Part shown: positions 21,001 through 30,322 of the stretch, one piece after another
Layout of the letters: every line of letters starts with the position of its first letter
Position numbering within the stretch: position 1 is the stretch's first letter
Origin: Wurfbainia villosa
Taxonomy: Eukaryota; Streptophyta; Magnoliopsida; Zingiberales; Zingiberaceae
Assembly: GCA_025175895.1 (NCBI GenBank)
Contig: CM046001.1
Location: 27,662,314-27,726,313 of the forward strand
Direction: 5' to 3'
Length of the DNA stretch: 64,000 bases
Notes under the pieces: generated by a model
What the model was told of the DNA's origin: nothing
Databases searched by the model: none
Seen by the model: only the letters and a program-made list of their open reading frames with translations
Made by a program: the position numbers and the translations under genes

Positions 21001-23301
21001 ACCCAATAGGTTCTCATAATGTTGGTAATGTCTCTAAAATCCCTTTTAGAAACATAAGAAATAAGTGACATCTACAATGCATCATTGCTACCCAAGTGAT
21101 GAGAATGTCGAGATTCAACATCACCTTTCTGTGACTATTATCTTGTATGACTCAATCCTTCTATCCTTGATATCTAGATTGATCAATGAGGCATACACCT
21201 TGTCATTCTCTTATCAATCTTTATGTTTCTTGATCTCCAAGTAGATTACCCCAATCAAATGAGCCCAATATCTCATATTGACTTATTTGAGCATGGTCAT
21301 GCATTTTAGTAGTCTTACTTTATCAAGGGGCCCACAGATATCACTTCCGTCATATGGAAAGGATAGATCTCATCTCTATCACTCACATACCTCAGCATAA
21401 TTCATTGCATACCCAGTGATCGACTTTATAGTCCACCTTGTTACAAGTAACGTTTGTCGATACCAAAGTATACAACTCCTTATATAGGGAACCATAGTGA
21501 TTTTAGATATAAGGACTATTCATATCAATAGCCACTATGAGAATGTTTATAACACTCATATGACAATCTATGAAACATTCTCATGGCGGGTCAGTTCAGT
21601 ATATATTCTCTAATATATACCCATGTGTCAACTTGATATCCTATATCCATGACTTATGAGACTAAGTCATCAGTTGACCTACATGTTAGTCTCAACATAT
21701 TAATATTATTCTTGTATATTAATACTTGACTAGGAACATTTACGAGTAGTGTTCTATATATATCTAGAGTATCCCACTATCAAGTCACTAACTTGATATA
21801 CCGTAGACTAGAACCAACTACCCTAAGATATTATTATATTTATTCAAATAACACATTAATGAAGTAAATACAATAACCATAAACTCTGCCTTTATTATGA
21901 AATATGATACAAAAGTTCCCTTACCAATCATCTCATAATTGACACTTAGGGCTAATACTAACACCGAACCACATAAAATACTCTTGTTATGTGTGTGCTT
22001 GTTTTTATTTTTGTTGTGCATTTCTATTGTTGTATATTCCGCCGCGCATTAATAAGTTTTGTAGACAAGCATACGAACAAACGAAACCGAAATCGCTATT
22101 CACCTCCCTCTAGCGCGACGTCATAGACCCTAATAGACCCTACAATTTAATCTATCAAGCCTAAGGTTCGATAGACATACTAGTTTGATGACCATGTTTA
22201 GAACCTCAACATCAAAAGATGGTGAAACCAACCCATTTAGAGAGCTGAAACTAATAGGGAACAATGTGGAGTGAAGCCATACAAAATTTTATGAGTGCCT
22301 CCCATATGACACCTAAAATGATCCAAGAAACCTTATAAAACTTGGACTCTCCTCAAATCACAAAACGTGGAAGTATGGGTGCATCTCCTTGATAATAATA
22401 CAGAAGTGGGTGAGCAATTTAAAGAAAGAAAAATACTCGAATCCCTCAAGGTAGCTGTCTTGTTATCTACATTGTAGATTTCAATTAACAAATCCCACTC
22501 TTGAGATATTGGTGTTCCCTATAGCAATTTGTTTCGTTGAGCATGCAAGTTATAGATCCAACCAATTACTTTTATGCAACTAAATGGAATGGCTATATGA
22601 GAAGGGCCAGGAATAAAAAACAGCTCTTGGTTCTTGTTCTGACTAGAAAATCAAGATCAAACACTTAACAATAAACAAACTTGAAGTAACAACACCTCCG
22701 ATATCAGACCATCGGATCACAGTTGCACAGTGTTTGTTGATATGTTTTAGATACTTCTAATTTAACATTATTGAAACTTCAAGGGCATAGCAGAGACCTT
22801 ATGATGAAAAGGCATTGTGTGAAATGCAGTGTAGGAAAAATGGCACGTGTGAAGAACTCTCTAAATGTTAATCCAAATTTAATCTCAGTGAAAGATCTAC
22901 AAACTCTAATTACTCAAACACGTGATATCATCATCAGAAAGGAAAATGGCCCTTCAAAATTGCAGTTCAGACAAAGTAAACTCCGGACGAAACATGATAG
23001 CCAGCCAATAGCCACCAGAGATGAACAACTCAATAGCCACATAAATAAGAACAATTTCAAATTTGTCACAGAGCTTTGTTCATTCCATAGATTCACTGTA
23101 AAAATACCGTGCTGCAAGACTCAGTCGCTTCCAAAATCCAAAACAAGAAAAAAAGAGTTGCCATACAACCAAAATGAGTAAAGCACTGACCTGGTCATCT
23201 GAGTATCTTTCGGACTGAGAGGATACCGATCCCGAACTCTCTGTCTCACCGGGGCTCTTCTCTGATGACTTGCGCCTCCACAACCAACTCCGGCGGTCCA
23301 T
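2704..23301 (-). CDS. FPP: filament-like plant protein (FPP), coiled-coil protein, four coding exons
   Basis: The spliced minus-strand CDS joins 23301-23191, 5669-5471, 5024-3265 and 3048-2704: 2415 nt, 804 residues plus TAG. All three introns are GT-AG and the reading frame stays open across every join. The N-terminus MDRRSWLWRRKSSEKSPGE and the block LVKQHAKVAEEAVSGWE are hallmarks of the plant FPP family (long coiled-coil proteins, related to proteins reported to bind a nuclear-envelope-associated MFP1 partner). Residues from about 70 to 720 are nearly continuous heptad-rich coiled coil with repeated A-A-E-A and LESQL-type blocks; a family-typical ELKIKQ-KRELAVAAEKLEECQKTI junction spans the last intron; the tail is Ser-rich. 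The molecular role is unproven; a structural or scaffold role at membranes or the cytoskeleton is inferred from the family. Oddity: intron 1 is about 17.5 kb and full of nested retrotransposons. Length fits shorter FPP members. Expression cannot be judged from sequence. Confidence 0.9.
3265..5024 (-). CDS. FPP: FPP gene, coding exon 3 (main coiled-coil exon)
   Basis: A 1760-nt open exon carrying most of the coiled coil, from GWEQAEAEVVTLKQQLE to ELKIKQ. Acceptor: aaatttgatag/GCTGGG; donor: aaacag/gtgaacc. Heptads are dense (LE, LK, AKV, ELE steps), with one non-coil Ser/Asp-rich break near the middle. Intron 2 (5470-5025) is 446 nt. Confidence 0.87.
5471..5669 (-). CDS. FPP: FPP gene, coding exon 2
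   Basis: A 199-nt exon. Acceptor: tttgtaaaacag/GAAGC; donor: gtctcag/gtaatat. It encodes EAMKASPNDT through the conserved LTEKLSAALLNFSAKEELVK and AKVAEEAVS block and ends one base into a Gly codon that is completed by exon 3. A Met just upstream in the intron would give an artificial ORF start; the splice site and family alignment argue against it. Confidence 0.85.
6895..7278. mobile_element. MITE, PIF/Harbinger (Tourist)-like
   Basis: The ends are imperfect inverted repeats: GAGCATCTCGTAGG at the left, and the complement of the right end reads GGGCATCTACAG. The 384-bp body is AT-rich, non-coding and flanked by TAA on both sides (6892-6894 and 7279-7281), the usual 3-bp target of this superfamily. 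End type and size fit a small non-autonomous element; the family assignment rests on ends and target only. Confidence 0.55.
10196..11713 (+). repeat. 5' LTR of the gag-only element
   Basis: The LTR runs TGTTGGTGCAATCGG to cctctaca. In order it holds aagtccaag/cttggc repeat units (about 10290-10610), a block rich in cagtcgactg-like palindromes (about 10850-11190), a TATA box (tataagg at 11209-11215), a leader with a TA microsatellite (about 11592-11612), and the 3' end. The start and end were fixed by comparison with the 3' copy. Confidence 0.85.
11716..11727 (+). promoter_or_regulatory. primer binding site, initiator tRNA-Met type
   Basis: TGGTATCAGAG follows the LTR by two bases. This is the usual complement of the plant initiator tRNA-Met 3' end in copia elements. 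Confidence 0.8.
11787..13496 (+). pseudogene. gag of the gag-only element, one internal stop
   Basis: The reading frame from ATG 11787 runs 569 codons in one frame with a single internal TAA at 12630-12632, in a position where a CAA Gln codon would fit. Residues 1-120 show the copia gag start (PSPYEF-YGIVSFDKW, NAKELWSKLARFHE). Then comes an acidic Ser/Glu-rich insert and two zinc-knuckle relics: C224-x2-C227-x4-H232-x4-Y237 (last Cys replaced by Tyr) and C270-x2-C273-x4-Q278-x4-C283 (His replaced by Gln). A basic C-terminal region ends IPSEYLVNPRSSNRYWV, a signature shared with the two other gags in the window. The protein would coat element RNA; both knuckles look damaged. Confidence 0.8.
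13497..14376 (+). other. non-coding internal region of the gag-only element
   Basis: AT-rich sequence follows the gag stop and contains several copies of tgtcat/catgac words. No pol-like reading frame is visible in any frame on either strand. Confidence 0.5.
14397..14572 (+). mobile_element. tRNA-derived SINE, au type
   Basis: The body begins ggagccttgacacaacggta and contains an A-box-like part (acggtaaggttgctgcc) and a B box (ggtcacgggttcaaatcc), then the au-family words cttgcaaaaaagcaaggtaa, gctgcgtacaat and gggagcttcgtgcaccggg. It is flanked by perfect 20-bp direct repeats (14377-14396 and 14573-14592, agtctatcttttgatagaag). The long duplication and tail indicate LINE-type target-primed insertion. 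It lies within the gag-only element, so it is younger than it. Confidence 0.88.
15309..17900 (+). mobile_element. LTR segment of a Ty3-gypsy (Tekay/Del-like) element, boundaries approximate
   Basis: The stretch starts near tgttaaatatgaaaattt and shows features of large gypsy LTRs: AT-rich U3 (gagatatttacggggat), a GC-rich transcribed part at 15560-16080, and near the end ctgagttttactcactccg followed by tttcaggatgaag, a usual Tekay-type 3' LTR signature. No gypsy coding sequence adjoins it, so a solo LTR is likely. I could not find a clean target duplication; the right border is a guess. The ORFs at 15558-16081 are most simply LTR leader sequence. Confidence 0.5.
18000..18016 (+). promoter_or_regulatory. 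polypurine tract of the gag-only element
   Basis: The tract attaaaaagagagagat directly precedes the 3' LTR start TGTTGG. It is less G-rich than the aaaaagggggagat tract of the SIRE-like element at 53665-53679. Confidence 0.65.
18017..19545 (+). repeat. 3' LTR of the gag-only element
   Basis: It aligns end to end with 10196-11713: the same repeat units, palindrome block, TATA box (tataagg at 19039-19045) and leader. It differs by many substitutions, small indels and a poly-C run at about 19509-19520, so the copy is not very recent. Confidence 0.85.
20292..21963 (-). mobile_element. solo LTR, family D
   Basis: On the plus strand it runs TGTAGGGATC to actaaca, flanked by tcgaa (20287-20291) and ccgaa (21964-21968), a 5-bp duplication with one transition. 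A minus-strand TATA box (complement of 20630-20638) sets the orientation. The sequence is a relative of the solo LTR at 41315-43146: both share ctctatggtatccacac near one end and mostly similar text along their length. It interrupts the outer solo LTR of family B. Confidence 0.8.
23191..23301 (-). CDS. FPP: FPP gene, coding exon 1
   Basis: Thirty-seven codons starting at ATG (23301-23299) with the family-typical basic, Trp-rich start MDRRSWLWRRKSS and a Ser-rich stretch ending SERYSDDQ. The donor reads gaccag/gtcagt on the minus strand, phase 0. The base run just upstream of the ATG, gacattgccag, looks like a splice acceptor, so the ATG may sit at the very start of an exon. Confidence 0.85.
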
Positions 23302-23510
23302 CTGGCAATGTCAACCATCAAATGAAGCGACGCCGCCTCCCTTTTTCCGCAGCAGTCAAAGCCCAAAAAATTCACACCTTGCCAACACACAAAATGCCTA
23401 CTAAAATAGAGCGCTGATCAGAGGTCGGAAAAAAAGACTAGAGAAGGCAACTGAAACCAAATGAAAATTTCATCACAAGATCCAGAAAGCAAAGTCGAAG
23501 ATAAGCTTAC
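23302..23510 (-). other. possible 5' UTR intron of the FPP gene
   Basis: Minus strand: tatatgaac/gtaagctt is a strong donor at 23510, and gacattgccag is an acceptor directly before the ATG. The family often has a leader intron. This is inference without transcript evidence. Confidence 0.4.
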
Positions 23511-24117
23511 GTTCATATAAAACTCCACTTTTCTCCCAGTTCCATCTTTTCCGACGAGTAACATCAAGATGCAATTCTCCAAAAAAAAAAAAAACAGAAA
23601 GGAGACCGCAACTCGGATCAAGTACTTCTTCGAGTCACTCCAAGGATGCCGCTGAAAAAGCCATCATCATTCACACCAAATGGACGGAATGCGAGAGGAC
23701 ACGAAATCGGCGTGAGTTTGTCCTTCTCACTCCGGTTTCTTCTCAAATTCTCATCTTTTTCGCATGCCAAGGTTGGAAAAGCCGCCTAATGTATTAATAA
23801 ACCTACACAACTACCACTTTCTTCCTGAGGCTGCCTACGCATGTGAGCAGGAGAGGAAAGTCGCCTCCTTGGGCACACTTTTCAGCTTTATCTGCGCGGT
23901 TTTACAAGGAGGGCTCGGTTTTTCTGGACGCTTTCAAAACGGAACCGGCAGCATTATTCCCGCCCTCTCCTAATTCCTCTTCCTGTGCTCAGCTCCTCCT
24001 GTGCTGCTGCAACCTGTAGCTCTTTGCCAACCATTAGTTTTACTGAGGGAGAGGGAGTGTCCACTGCCCGCTCTATACTTTTACTTGTTCCGCCGTTCCT
24101 GAAGAGAGAGTTCATGC

Positions 24118-24124
24118 ATTTATA
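24118..24124 (-). promoter_or_regulatory. FPP: candidate TATA box of the FPP gene
   Basis: The minus strand reads gcattataaatgc here, about 820 bases upstream of the ATG. A CT/GA-rich leader-like tract lies downstream (23700-24090), and the host sequence ends just upstream where a copia LTR begins (24223). A start near 24090 would fit. Confidence 0.35.
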
Positions 24125-24222
24125 ATGCGCTAATTTGGCAGTAGAGGACACCGCTGGGGTCTGCTTATCCCACGTACTGTTCTTCAACTGGGATTGGATT
24201 TGCTACGTAAAGACCGGTAGAC

Positions 24223-24716
24223 TGCACTAAAGGTAATTCACAGATCTAAATATATATAAAAAATTGAATATTGATTCGTAGATTAAGATGTAGTCTTTCA
24301 ATTTCTACGGTAATAAATAAATATATAAATAAAACGTTGGTATAATTAAAAGAATTTGATTGCAGAAGAACGGTATCGTTCCTCTTCCTTTAGATTCTAT
24401 CCGAAGTTCCTGTAAAAGGACAAGTCTTTTACAGAGTTCTAGGGTGATGACATCGTAAATTTCTCGTCTATAGAATACAAGGAGTCTGTCAGAATCTAGC
24501 CCCTGTAGGGACCATGTCCTATTTATAGATATCGGATCGGATCCGTTATTGGTCCATCAACAATAACAGATCCGTACTCTAACGGATTCTACACATTAAA
24601 TCTCCACATCCTATAACTGAAATCCGCAAACTAATAAATAGATCAGTTAATTGGGTTCAAACTAATACGATACAATCGGACGGTTATGATAATCACATGT
24701 GAACCCACATATAACA
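24223..24716 (-). repeat. 3' LTR of copia element C
   Basis: The plus strand runs TGCACTAAAGGTAATTCAC to tataaca. Minus-strand sequence just outside is the purine tract taagtgggagattg. The inner part includes a self-complementary ggatccgttattgg/aataacagatccg pair near 24535-24575. Confidence 0.6.
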
Positions 24717-26088
24717 ATCTCCCACTTAGATTACATGAGATTATGAATGTAATATATGTTCGAAATTCTTTAGTCAAGTTCATTATGTCGTATTGAACTA
24801 AATCAATCTGGTCCATCAATTTTATTGGTCTAGGATTAAAGTAATTATTACTACTTTATATATGTAATCAGTAGCAGGATCCATCAGTAATCACAACATC
24901 AATATCATCAATGACATAGACCAGATATGAATGTGTAACATGAAAATTGTATAAAATGTGATATGCACGTACCAATTTCCAAATGATCCTCCTTATGACA
25001 CATAACATGGTCTTGATCACGTTTGCAAGCACCGTATGCAACTGCATTAGCAAATCATGATTTGAACCTCATGACTCAAAATTGAGTCCTACATCACATT
25101 TATAATGATAATATGTTAACCACATTAGTAAATCATAATTTCTTTATATAAAGTATCAAAGATAAAATATACATATATTTTCTTATCTCAGTGTGCATAA
25201 TAAAATAAAATATATACGTGGCTTAATTATAGAGCATCTTGAATAATAAGATAATATAGACTCCCACTTAATGGATACTTCATCCATATGAAGAACCTCC
25301 ATTTTCAACCCGCACTGATAATCGATATAAAGTGTCTTAATATGCTCTATCAACGCTTGACCACTCTGAGTTCTTTTTTTTAATCGTTTGACACTTTATG
25401 TCGATGCACAAATAAAGTTGACATGTCATGGTTGTTCTTGGCATAAAGTTTCGTAGCTTTATTATCATAGTTGATCCCAAATGCTCATAAATGCCCAAAT
25501 GATCATTATCCTGTGATAAAATCTGCAATCATATTGGATGTTCTGTAGTAGTTTACTAATTTATTCTTCATTATTGAGATGACTATTAGCATCTATTTGA
25601 TGGTTTTCCAAATGATAGCTCTTCCTAACAATAAGAAGATATATCCTAATGTAAATCTTTCACCGTTCAGACATCTATCAAAATGCGAAGTTTTAATATC
25701 TAATCATCTCCAGACAATCAGATATTCGCTATATGAGTATTTAATTAATTTATTGTAAATACTGCAAGGCTCTCTTTATAATGCATTTATTTATGTATCT
25801 GTCTAACATTCTTATTATGTACACTATAACAAACGTGTGCATATCTATGTATACATAAGACTTCCTTCTGTCCATATATAAAGAAGTTTCTTCATCTCAT
25901 TAATTTCAAGTTCACGATGTGGATATTATTGCAAGCTAGATTTGTCACTAAGATCTATCATTTCAAATTTACCTAATAGAAATGATTTGATCTCATTTAA
26001 CAATTATTCACTTGCCAACAAGATGACATCCACATATATGATAAGTTTTATAGATTTGTTCCCACTGAACTTGACATATATGTATTGA

Positions 26089-26234
26089 TCAACTAGATTC
26101 TTCTTTAAAATCAAATGAAGTAACCACTTGATCAAATTTCTTATACCACTGATGGGATGTCTGCTTTAAGCCATAAATGAACTTCTTTAATTTACATACT
26201 AGGTGCTTTGAATCATCAGATTCGAAGTTCTCTG
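26089..26234 (-). pseudogene. copia RT fragment, downstream half
   Basis: The minus-strand reading frame gives FESDDSKHLVCKLKKFIYG then LKQTSHQWYKKFD, the palm-region signature of copia reverse transcriptase (Y-G-L-K-Q-x-x-R/H-x-W). It continues directly from the fragment at 28429-28528 if the intervening solo LTR is removed. It ends without an intact YVDD region. Confidence 0.75.
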
Positions 26235-28423
26235 TGTTAGTAATATATGAGAGATGTCCTAAGGCAATCGCCTTATGTATGAACCATTTATATGATAAAT
26301 GAAGATTCACTATTTGAGTATACATGTTTTATGTATTTGATTGGATATTAAACTCATTTACTGAATGTCCACGATACGATTCACAGCATGAGAGAATTTG
26401 TAATTGGATCACAACTAGTGAGTATCTCTACATGTGTAATTGTGATGTATCAGAATTATCCCTAGTCGATGAATTGATGGATTTGGACACCATCAATTCT
26501 GTCGAGACTAGCACGAGGTATACTCCTTGGTGTATCCAAGAAGCCGATTCTCACTGGCTGGAGACATAGTGATGTCCGGAGTTAATCGTGGATGCTAGTT
26601 ATGGTAACTAGTTCATTGGAGTGACCAGCCGTAAGACGTCATATGGTTCTCTGCATATATAGATATGTCAATGAAGTTCTTACTGTGGCTTAAGTGCGAT
26701 GTTCCTTTGACTTGCGGTATTCAAGTCATCTTGATCATGGAGACTTATGCTTTGACATCTTAAGCAAACATCTCTAAGGAGATGTGGACCCGGGATGATT
26801 GGGTATAAGTCGAAGTGATCGAAGGTGTTTGAATAGCCTATAAAGGATTCACCACTACTTGCGAGGAGATGTATACCCATGGCCTCTCGTCGGATATTTA
26901 CTAAAGTCTTTGGCCAAAGCATTACATGTTTAGAGTAAAGTACTCTTCGATATATGTACAGTAACTAGAATCCGTAGGACGAGGAAATGATACTTGGGCT
27001 AGGTGTGACGTAGTCAGCCTAGTGGGGACTGACACAATAGACCATGTCCTGAACCTAGTGGGTATAAGATGAGTGAAGGGAATGGGGCACGAATCATTCG
27101 AGCTGCTGAAGGGTTTCAGAAATAGTTCTGGATCAACCGTTGATCTTTTCGGTTAATTGGGGATCATGATGTACTACTAGATGCCACTCATGATCGTTCT
27201 ATAATTAATGGTTAATTATAGACGGCCAACATAAACCGAGAACCTATTTGGTCACACGCACAATGAGCGTAATCCAAAGGATTTAAAACGAGCTTGAGAA
27301 TGAGATTCTCAGACCGAGAGAAACTAGGTTTGGTTGGACCAAACATAAAGCGAGCATGAAATCGTTTCAGTCGCAATGGAAGCGTGGATGGGCCGAGTCT
27401 TATGAAGACGTAATGGATGAACCAAAATGGTTTGGTTCTAATCCAATGGAGGAGAATAAACCAAAGAGTTTGGTTTATTTTAAACGAATGAACCAAAAGT
27501 TGGTTCGGTTCGTTTTAACTTAAAATAAACTATCATGGTTTGGTTTATTTTAACTTATCTTAATAGAGCGGGTTAACGGGCCTAATGGTTATGATCCAAT
27601 AACCATTAAGAGAATTAGTTCTCTATAAAAGAGGGCTTAAGGGATAATTAAGCCCTAATCCAAAACCCTAGCTTGGAGTTTCTGCCCAACCTTCATTGCC
27701 GCCCAGCTTGTTGTGCTGCCGTCCAGCTCCTTGCCGGCGACTAAGCTTCAGCCGGTGATCCTCCGGCGACCCTCCGGTGATCTCCTATAGGTTTGGCATC
27801 AAGGTGAGCCTTTTCTTCCCTTGGTTGGCCGGCGCCTATCTCCTCCACCAAAGCTGTCCAGTTTTCTGGACAGCTTGTTCTCCTCTCATCGGAGCGTTGT
27901 TTGGACGACGGTTAGAGCTCCGACAGTGGCTAACTTACCGGGGATTCGATCTCCGGTAATCCTCTGAGGTGGAGGACGAAGGATTCGTCAATTGGTTGAC
28001 GAATACCTCTCCGGAGAAGCGAGTTTTGAGAACTCGTATTAGGATCTGAATTTGGATTCGGATCGTGATCATCTCTCGATCACGTCGTCTTCAACACGAG
28101 GCTGGTAACCCGTACGAAGACGAAGCTCGTGGCTTAGCGAAGTCATCCCGAGGAACTCGGCGTGGATACGGATAGAGACGATTCTAGCGAGGATCGTTAT
28201 GGTTGATGTCGTTCCCGCTACACGTCATACGAAAGGTATAACGTAGATAAATTTCCTTTTATTGCAAATTTAAATTTACGGTTATGTCTACACTTGTTGT
28301 AATATGCATGCGTGTGTTGTGTGTGTTGTAATAAATATAGATTTATTATTTTTTTGCTTCCGCTGTGTTCATGTTTACGAAACGTGATCGAACACACAAC
28401 ACCGCGGTGCAGGAAACCCAACA
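26235..28423 (+). mobile_element. solo LTR, copia family A
   Basis: It runs TGTTAGTAATATATG to aaacccaaca, with perfect CTCTG duplications at 26230-26234 and 28424-28428. The left part is the reverse complement of sequence at 1-961 and 39946-43608, so it belongs to the same family as the Tork/Angela-like element there but in the opposite orientation. A TATA box (tataaaa at 27624-27630) is followed by a leader with accctag and a GC-rich stretch. It disrupts the copia C RT exactly inside a Pro-Glu-Asn codon stretch. Confidence 0.88.
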
Positions 28424-28428
28424 CTCTG

Positions 28429-28528
28429 GTTGTACCATATATATGGATTCATTAATGTCTCTGTTAAGGAATGCAGTCTTAATGTCCATTTGATATAGCT
28501 CCAAATCATAATGAGCTACAAGTGTCAT
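28429..28528 (-). pseudogene. copia RT fragment, upstream half
   Basis: The minus strand encodes VAHYDLELYQMDIKTAFLN followed by INESIYMVQPE, the copia RT motif containing the first catalytic Asp (QMDxKTAFLNG). It ends at the solo LTR junction. Confidence 0.75.
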
Positions 28529-28529
28529 G

Positions 28530-30320
28530 ATTACCCTTTAGAAGTCTTTCGTAGATACAAGTGAAAAAGTTTCCTTGTAATCTTTATCTTCCTTTTGAGT
28601 GAATCCTTTGGCTACAAGCCATGCCTTACACTTTTCGATATTGCCCAGTAAATTCCGTTTGGTTTTAAATATTCATTTACAACCAATAGATTTCACTCCT
28701 TCAGGCAATTCAACAAACTCCCATACACCATTATCTGTCATAGACTTCATCTCATCTTTCATGACTTCAATCCACTTTTAAGGTTTAGAACAATATTTGA
28801 CTTCCTGGAAAGATAAAGGATCATCTTCCAACCTAATGTCAAACTCATGCTCTTGGAGATAAACATAGTCACATGAAACCATGGATCTCCTTTTCTTAGT
28901 GGATCACCTTAGTTAAGGCATTTGAGGTGGTTGAGGAATTGCTCAACCATAGGAGGGTATACCTCAACCTGAGCAAATGGTTCCTCTACTTGCATAGGGG
29001 AGGATACAAGGACATCATGAAGTACTACTCCCACTGGATGTGCAACTATAATAACATAGGGTATGATAACTATACCACTACTAGTTGTACCTGTAGTAAT
29101 AGAGGTAGGATGGTGAATGTTATACTCCTCAAAAGGTACGTCCCTGAGTTCAGTGCTCCTACTGTCCTCAATGAACTTGACATTTCCCATTTTGAAAAGG
29201 ACCTATTTTAGGGGGGCATAATATTTAAATGGCAACTAACAATCCTTAAGTCAAGTTTCCTTTTATTATACCTATTAGGCTTAGCTTCAGTTGAATGACC
29301 CTAAACATATAAATGTTTAATACTATATGGGGTTTTTCTCACTGCCTAATTGAGTACTCTATTGAGTAAATTACAGTCTTGAGTGTTTTACTTCACAAGA
29401 ACTTCAGTAAAGAAGTAAAGACATCATACTTCTCACTATGTCCTTTAGAGTCAGGTTCCTTTACTCATCTACACCATTCCGATGAAAAGTACCAGACATG
29501 GTGTATTGAGCTACAATCCCACACTCAGAAAAACAATTGGTAAAAGGTCATGGACACTATTCATCAGATTAGTTTGATCTGACACTTTGATCTTCTTGCC
29601 TAGTTGATTTTCATCTTCGGCTTTGAAAATCTTAAACATGTCTAAAGACTTCGTCTTCTCAAACAAAAGGTATAATTAAGCATATCGAAAATAGTCATCA
29701 ATAAAATTGATAAAATATGTTTGTCCATTCCAAAATACCTTAGGAAATAGTCAACATATATATGTATTTATCAATTTCAAAGTGTCACTACATCGATTTG
29801 CACCTATGTTTCTTTTGTTAGTTCTTTTCCCATTGACACACTGTATGCAGACACCAAAGTCTGACATGTTAAGGAAATGGAGAATTTCTTATGACATTAA
29901 CCTTTCTAGACATTATTTGGATATATGCCCTAAATGTCTATGTCACAACATGAACGAATTCTCATTAGTTAAATTTGTTCTTTATATCTACACTGTGCAT
30001 TATTTTGTTATCTGTGAGAGCTATGGTATTTAATCTATATAGATTATCAATTAAGGAACATATTCAAATAAGTATTGAATTTTAGAAAATACTAAATGTT
30101 TCATTTTCAAATGGACAAAAGTATCATAATTTGTCCAAATAGAAAATAGAAATTAAGTTTCACCTAAATGATGAAATAACAAGTATATTTTCTAAAACTC
30201 AAATTATATTGGTCCCTAAACAAAATTGAAAACACCTATAGCAATCATTGTAGTCATCTTGTCATTACCAGTATAGATGTATATTTCACCATCAATAGAC
30301 AATTAACTACTAAGACAACT
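28530..30320 (-). pseudogene. decayed copia integrase and gag-pol linker region
   Basis: Minus-strand fragments such as FIEDSRSTELRDVPFEEYN (about 29100-29190) and scattered words from 29560-29800 resemble the integrase C-terminal and core regions of copia pol, with stops and shifts in all frames. No intact D-D-E set could be followed. Confidence 0.5.
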
Positions 30321-30322
30321 GA

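Larger units (their letters stand above)
9568..22144 (+). mobile_element. solo LTR (family B), split by two nested insertions
   Basis: It starts TGTTGGTGCAATAGGCC and ends ccctaca, flanked by perfect ATTTA duplications at 9563-9567 and 22145-22149. Its own sequence is 9568-10195, 19551-20291 and 21969-22144, about 1.5 kb, matching the length of the family B LTRs at 10196-11713 and 18017-19545. It carries the aagtccaag/cttgg repeat block, several GTCGAC-type palindromes and a TATA box (tataaaagg at 19989-19997). No internal region or second LTR remains, so it is a solo LTR made before the nested insertions. Confidence 0.85.
5670..23190 (-). other. FPP intron 1, expanded by nested transposons
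   Basis: The intron is bounded by GT (23190-23189, minus strand) and AG (5671-5670), about 17,521 bases. Native intron sequence is seen at 5672-6891, 7282-9567 and 22150-23190; the rest is inserted elements described separately. In the native parts I see AT-rich sequence with no supported gene. A loose recurrence of atggagaaaaagtca-like words occurs at 8050-8240. Removing the stack rejoins aacATTTAatcta cleanly, so the original intron was about 5 kb including the MITE. Confidence 0.8.
24223..30320 (-). mobile_element. degenerate copia element C
   Basis: A minus-strand element: its 3' LTR is at 24223-24716, a purine tract (complement of caatctcccactta) adjoins it, and decayed RNase H, RT and integrase sequence extends to about 30.3 kb. 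The RT is split by the solo LTR at 26235-28423. Frames are broken throughout. No matching 5' LTR was found on the right, so the element is truncated or its 5' end has decayed. Confidence 0.65.

Noticed and set aside
22771..23181. 136-codon plus-strand ORF
   Set aside because: Antisense to the exon 1 end and intron 1 of the FPP gene; no domain and no promoter-like context.
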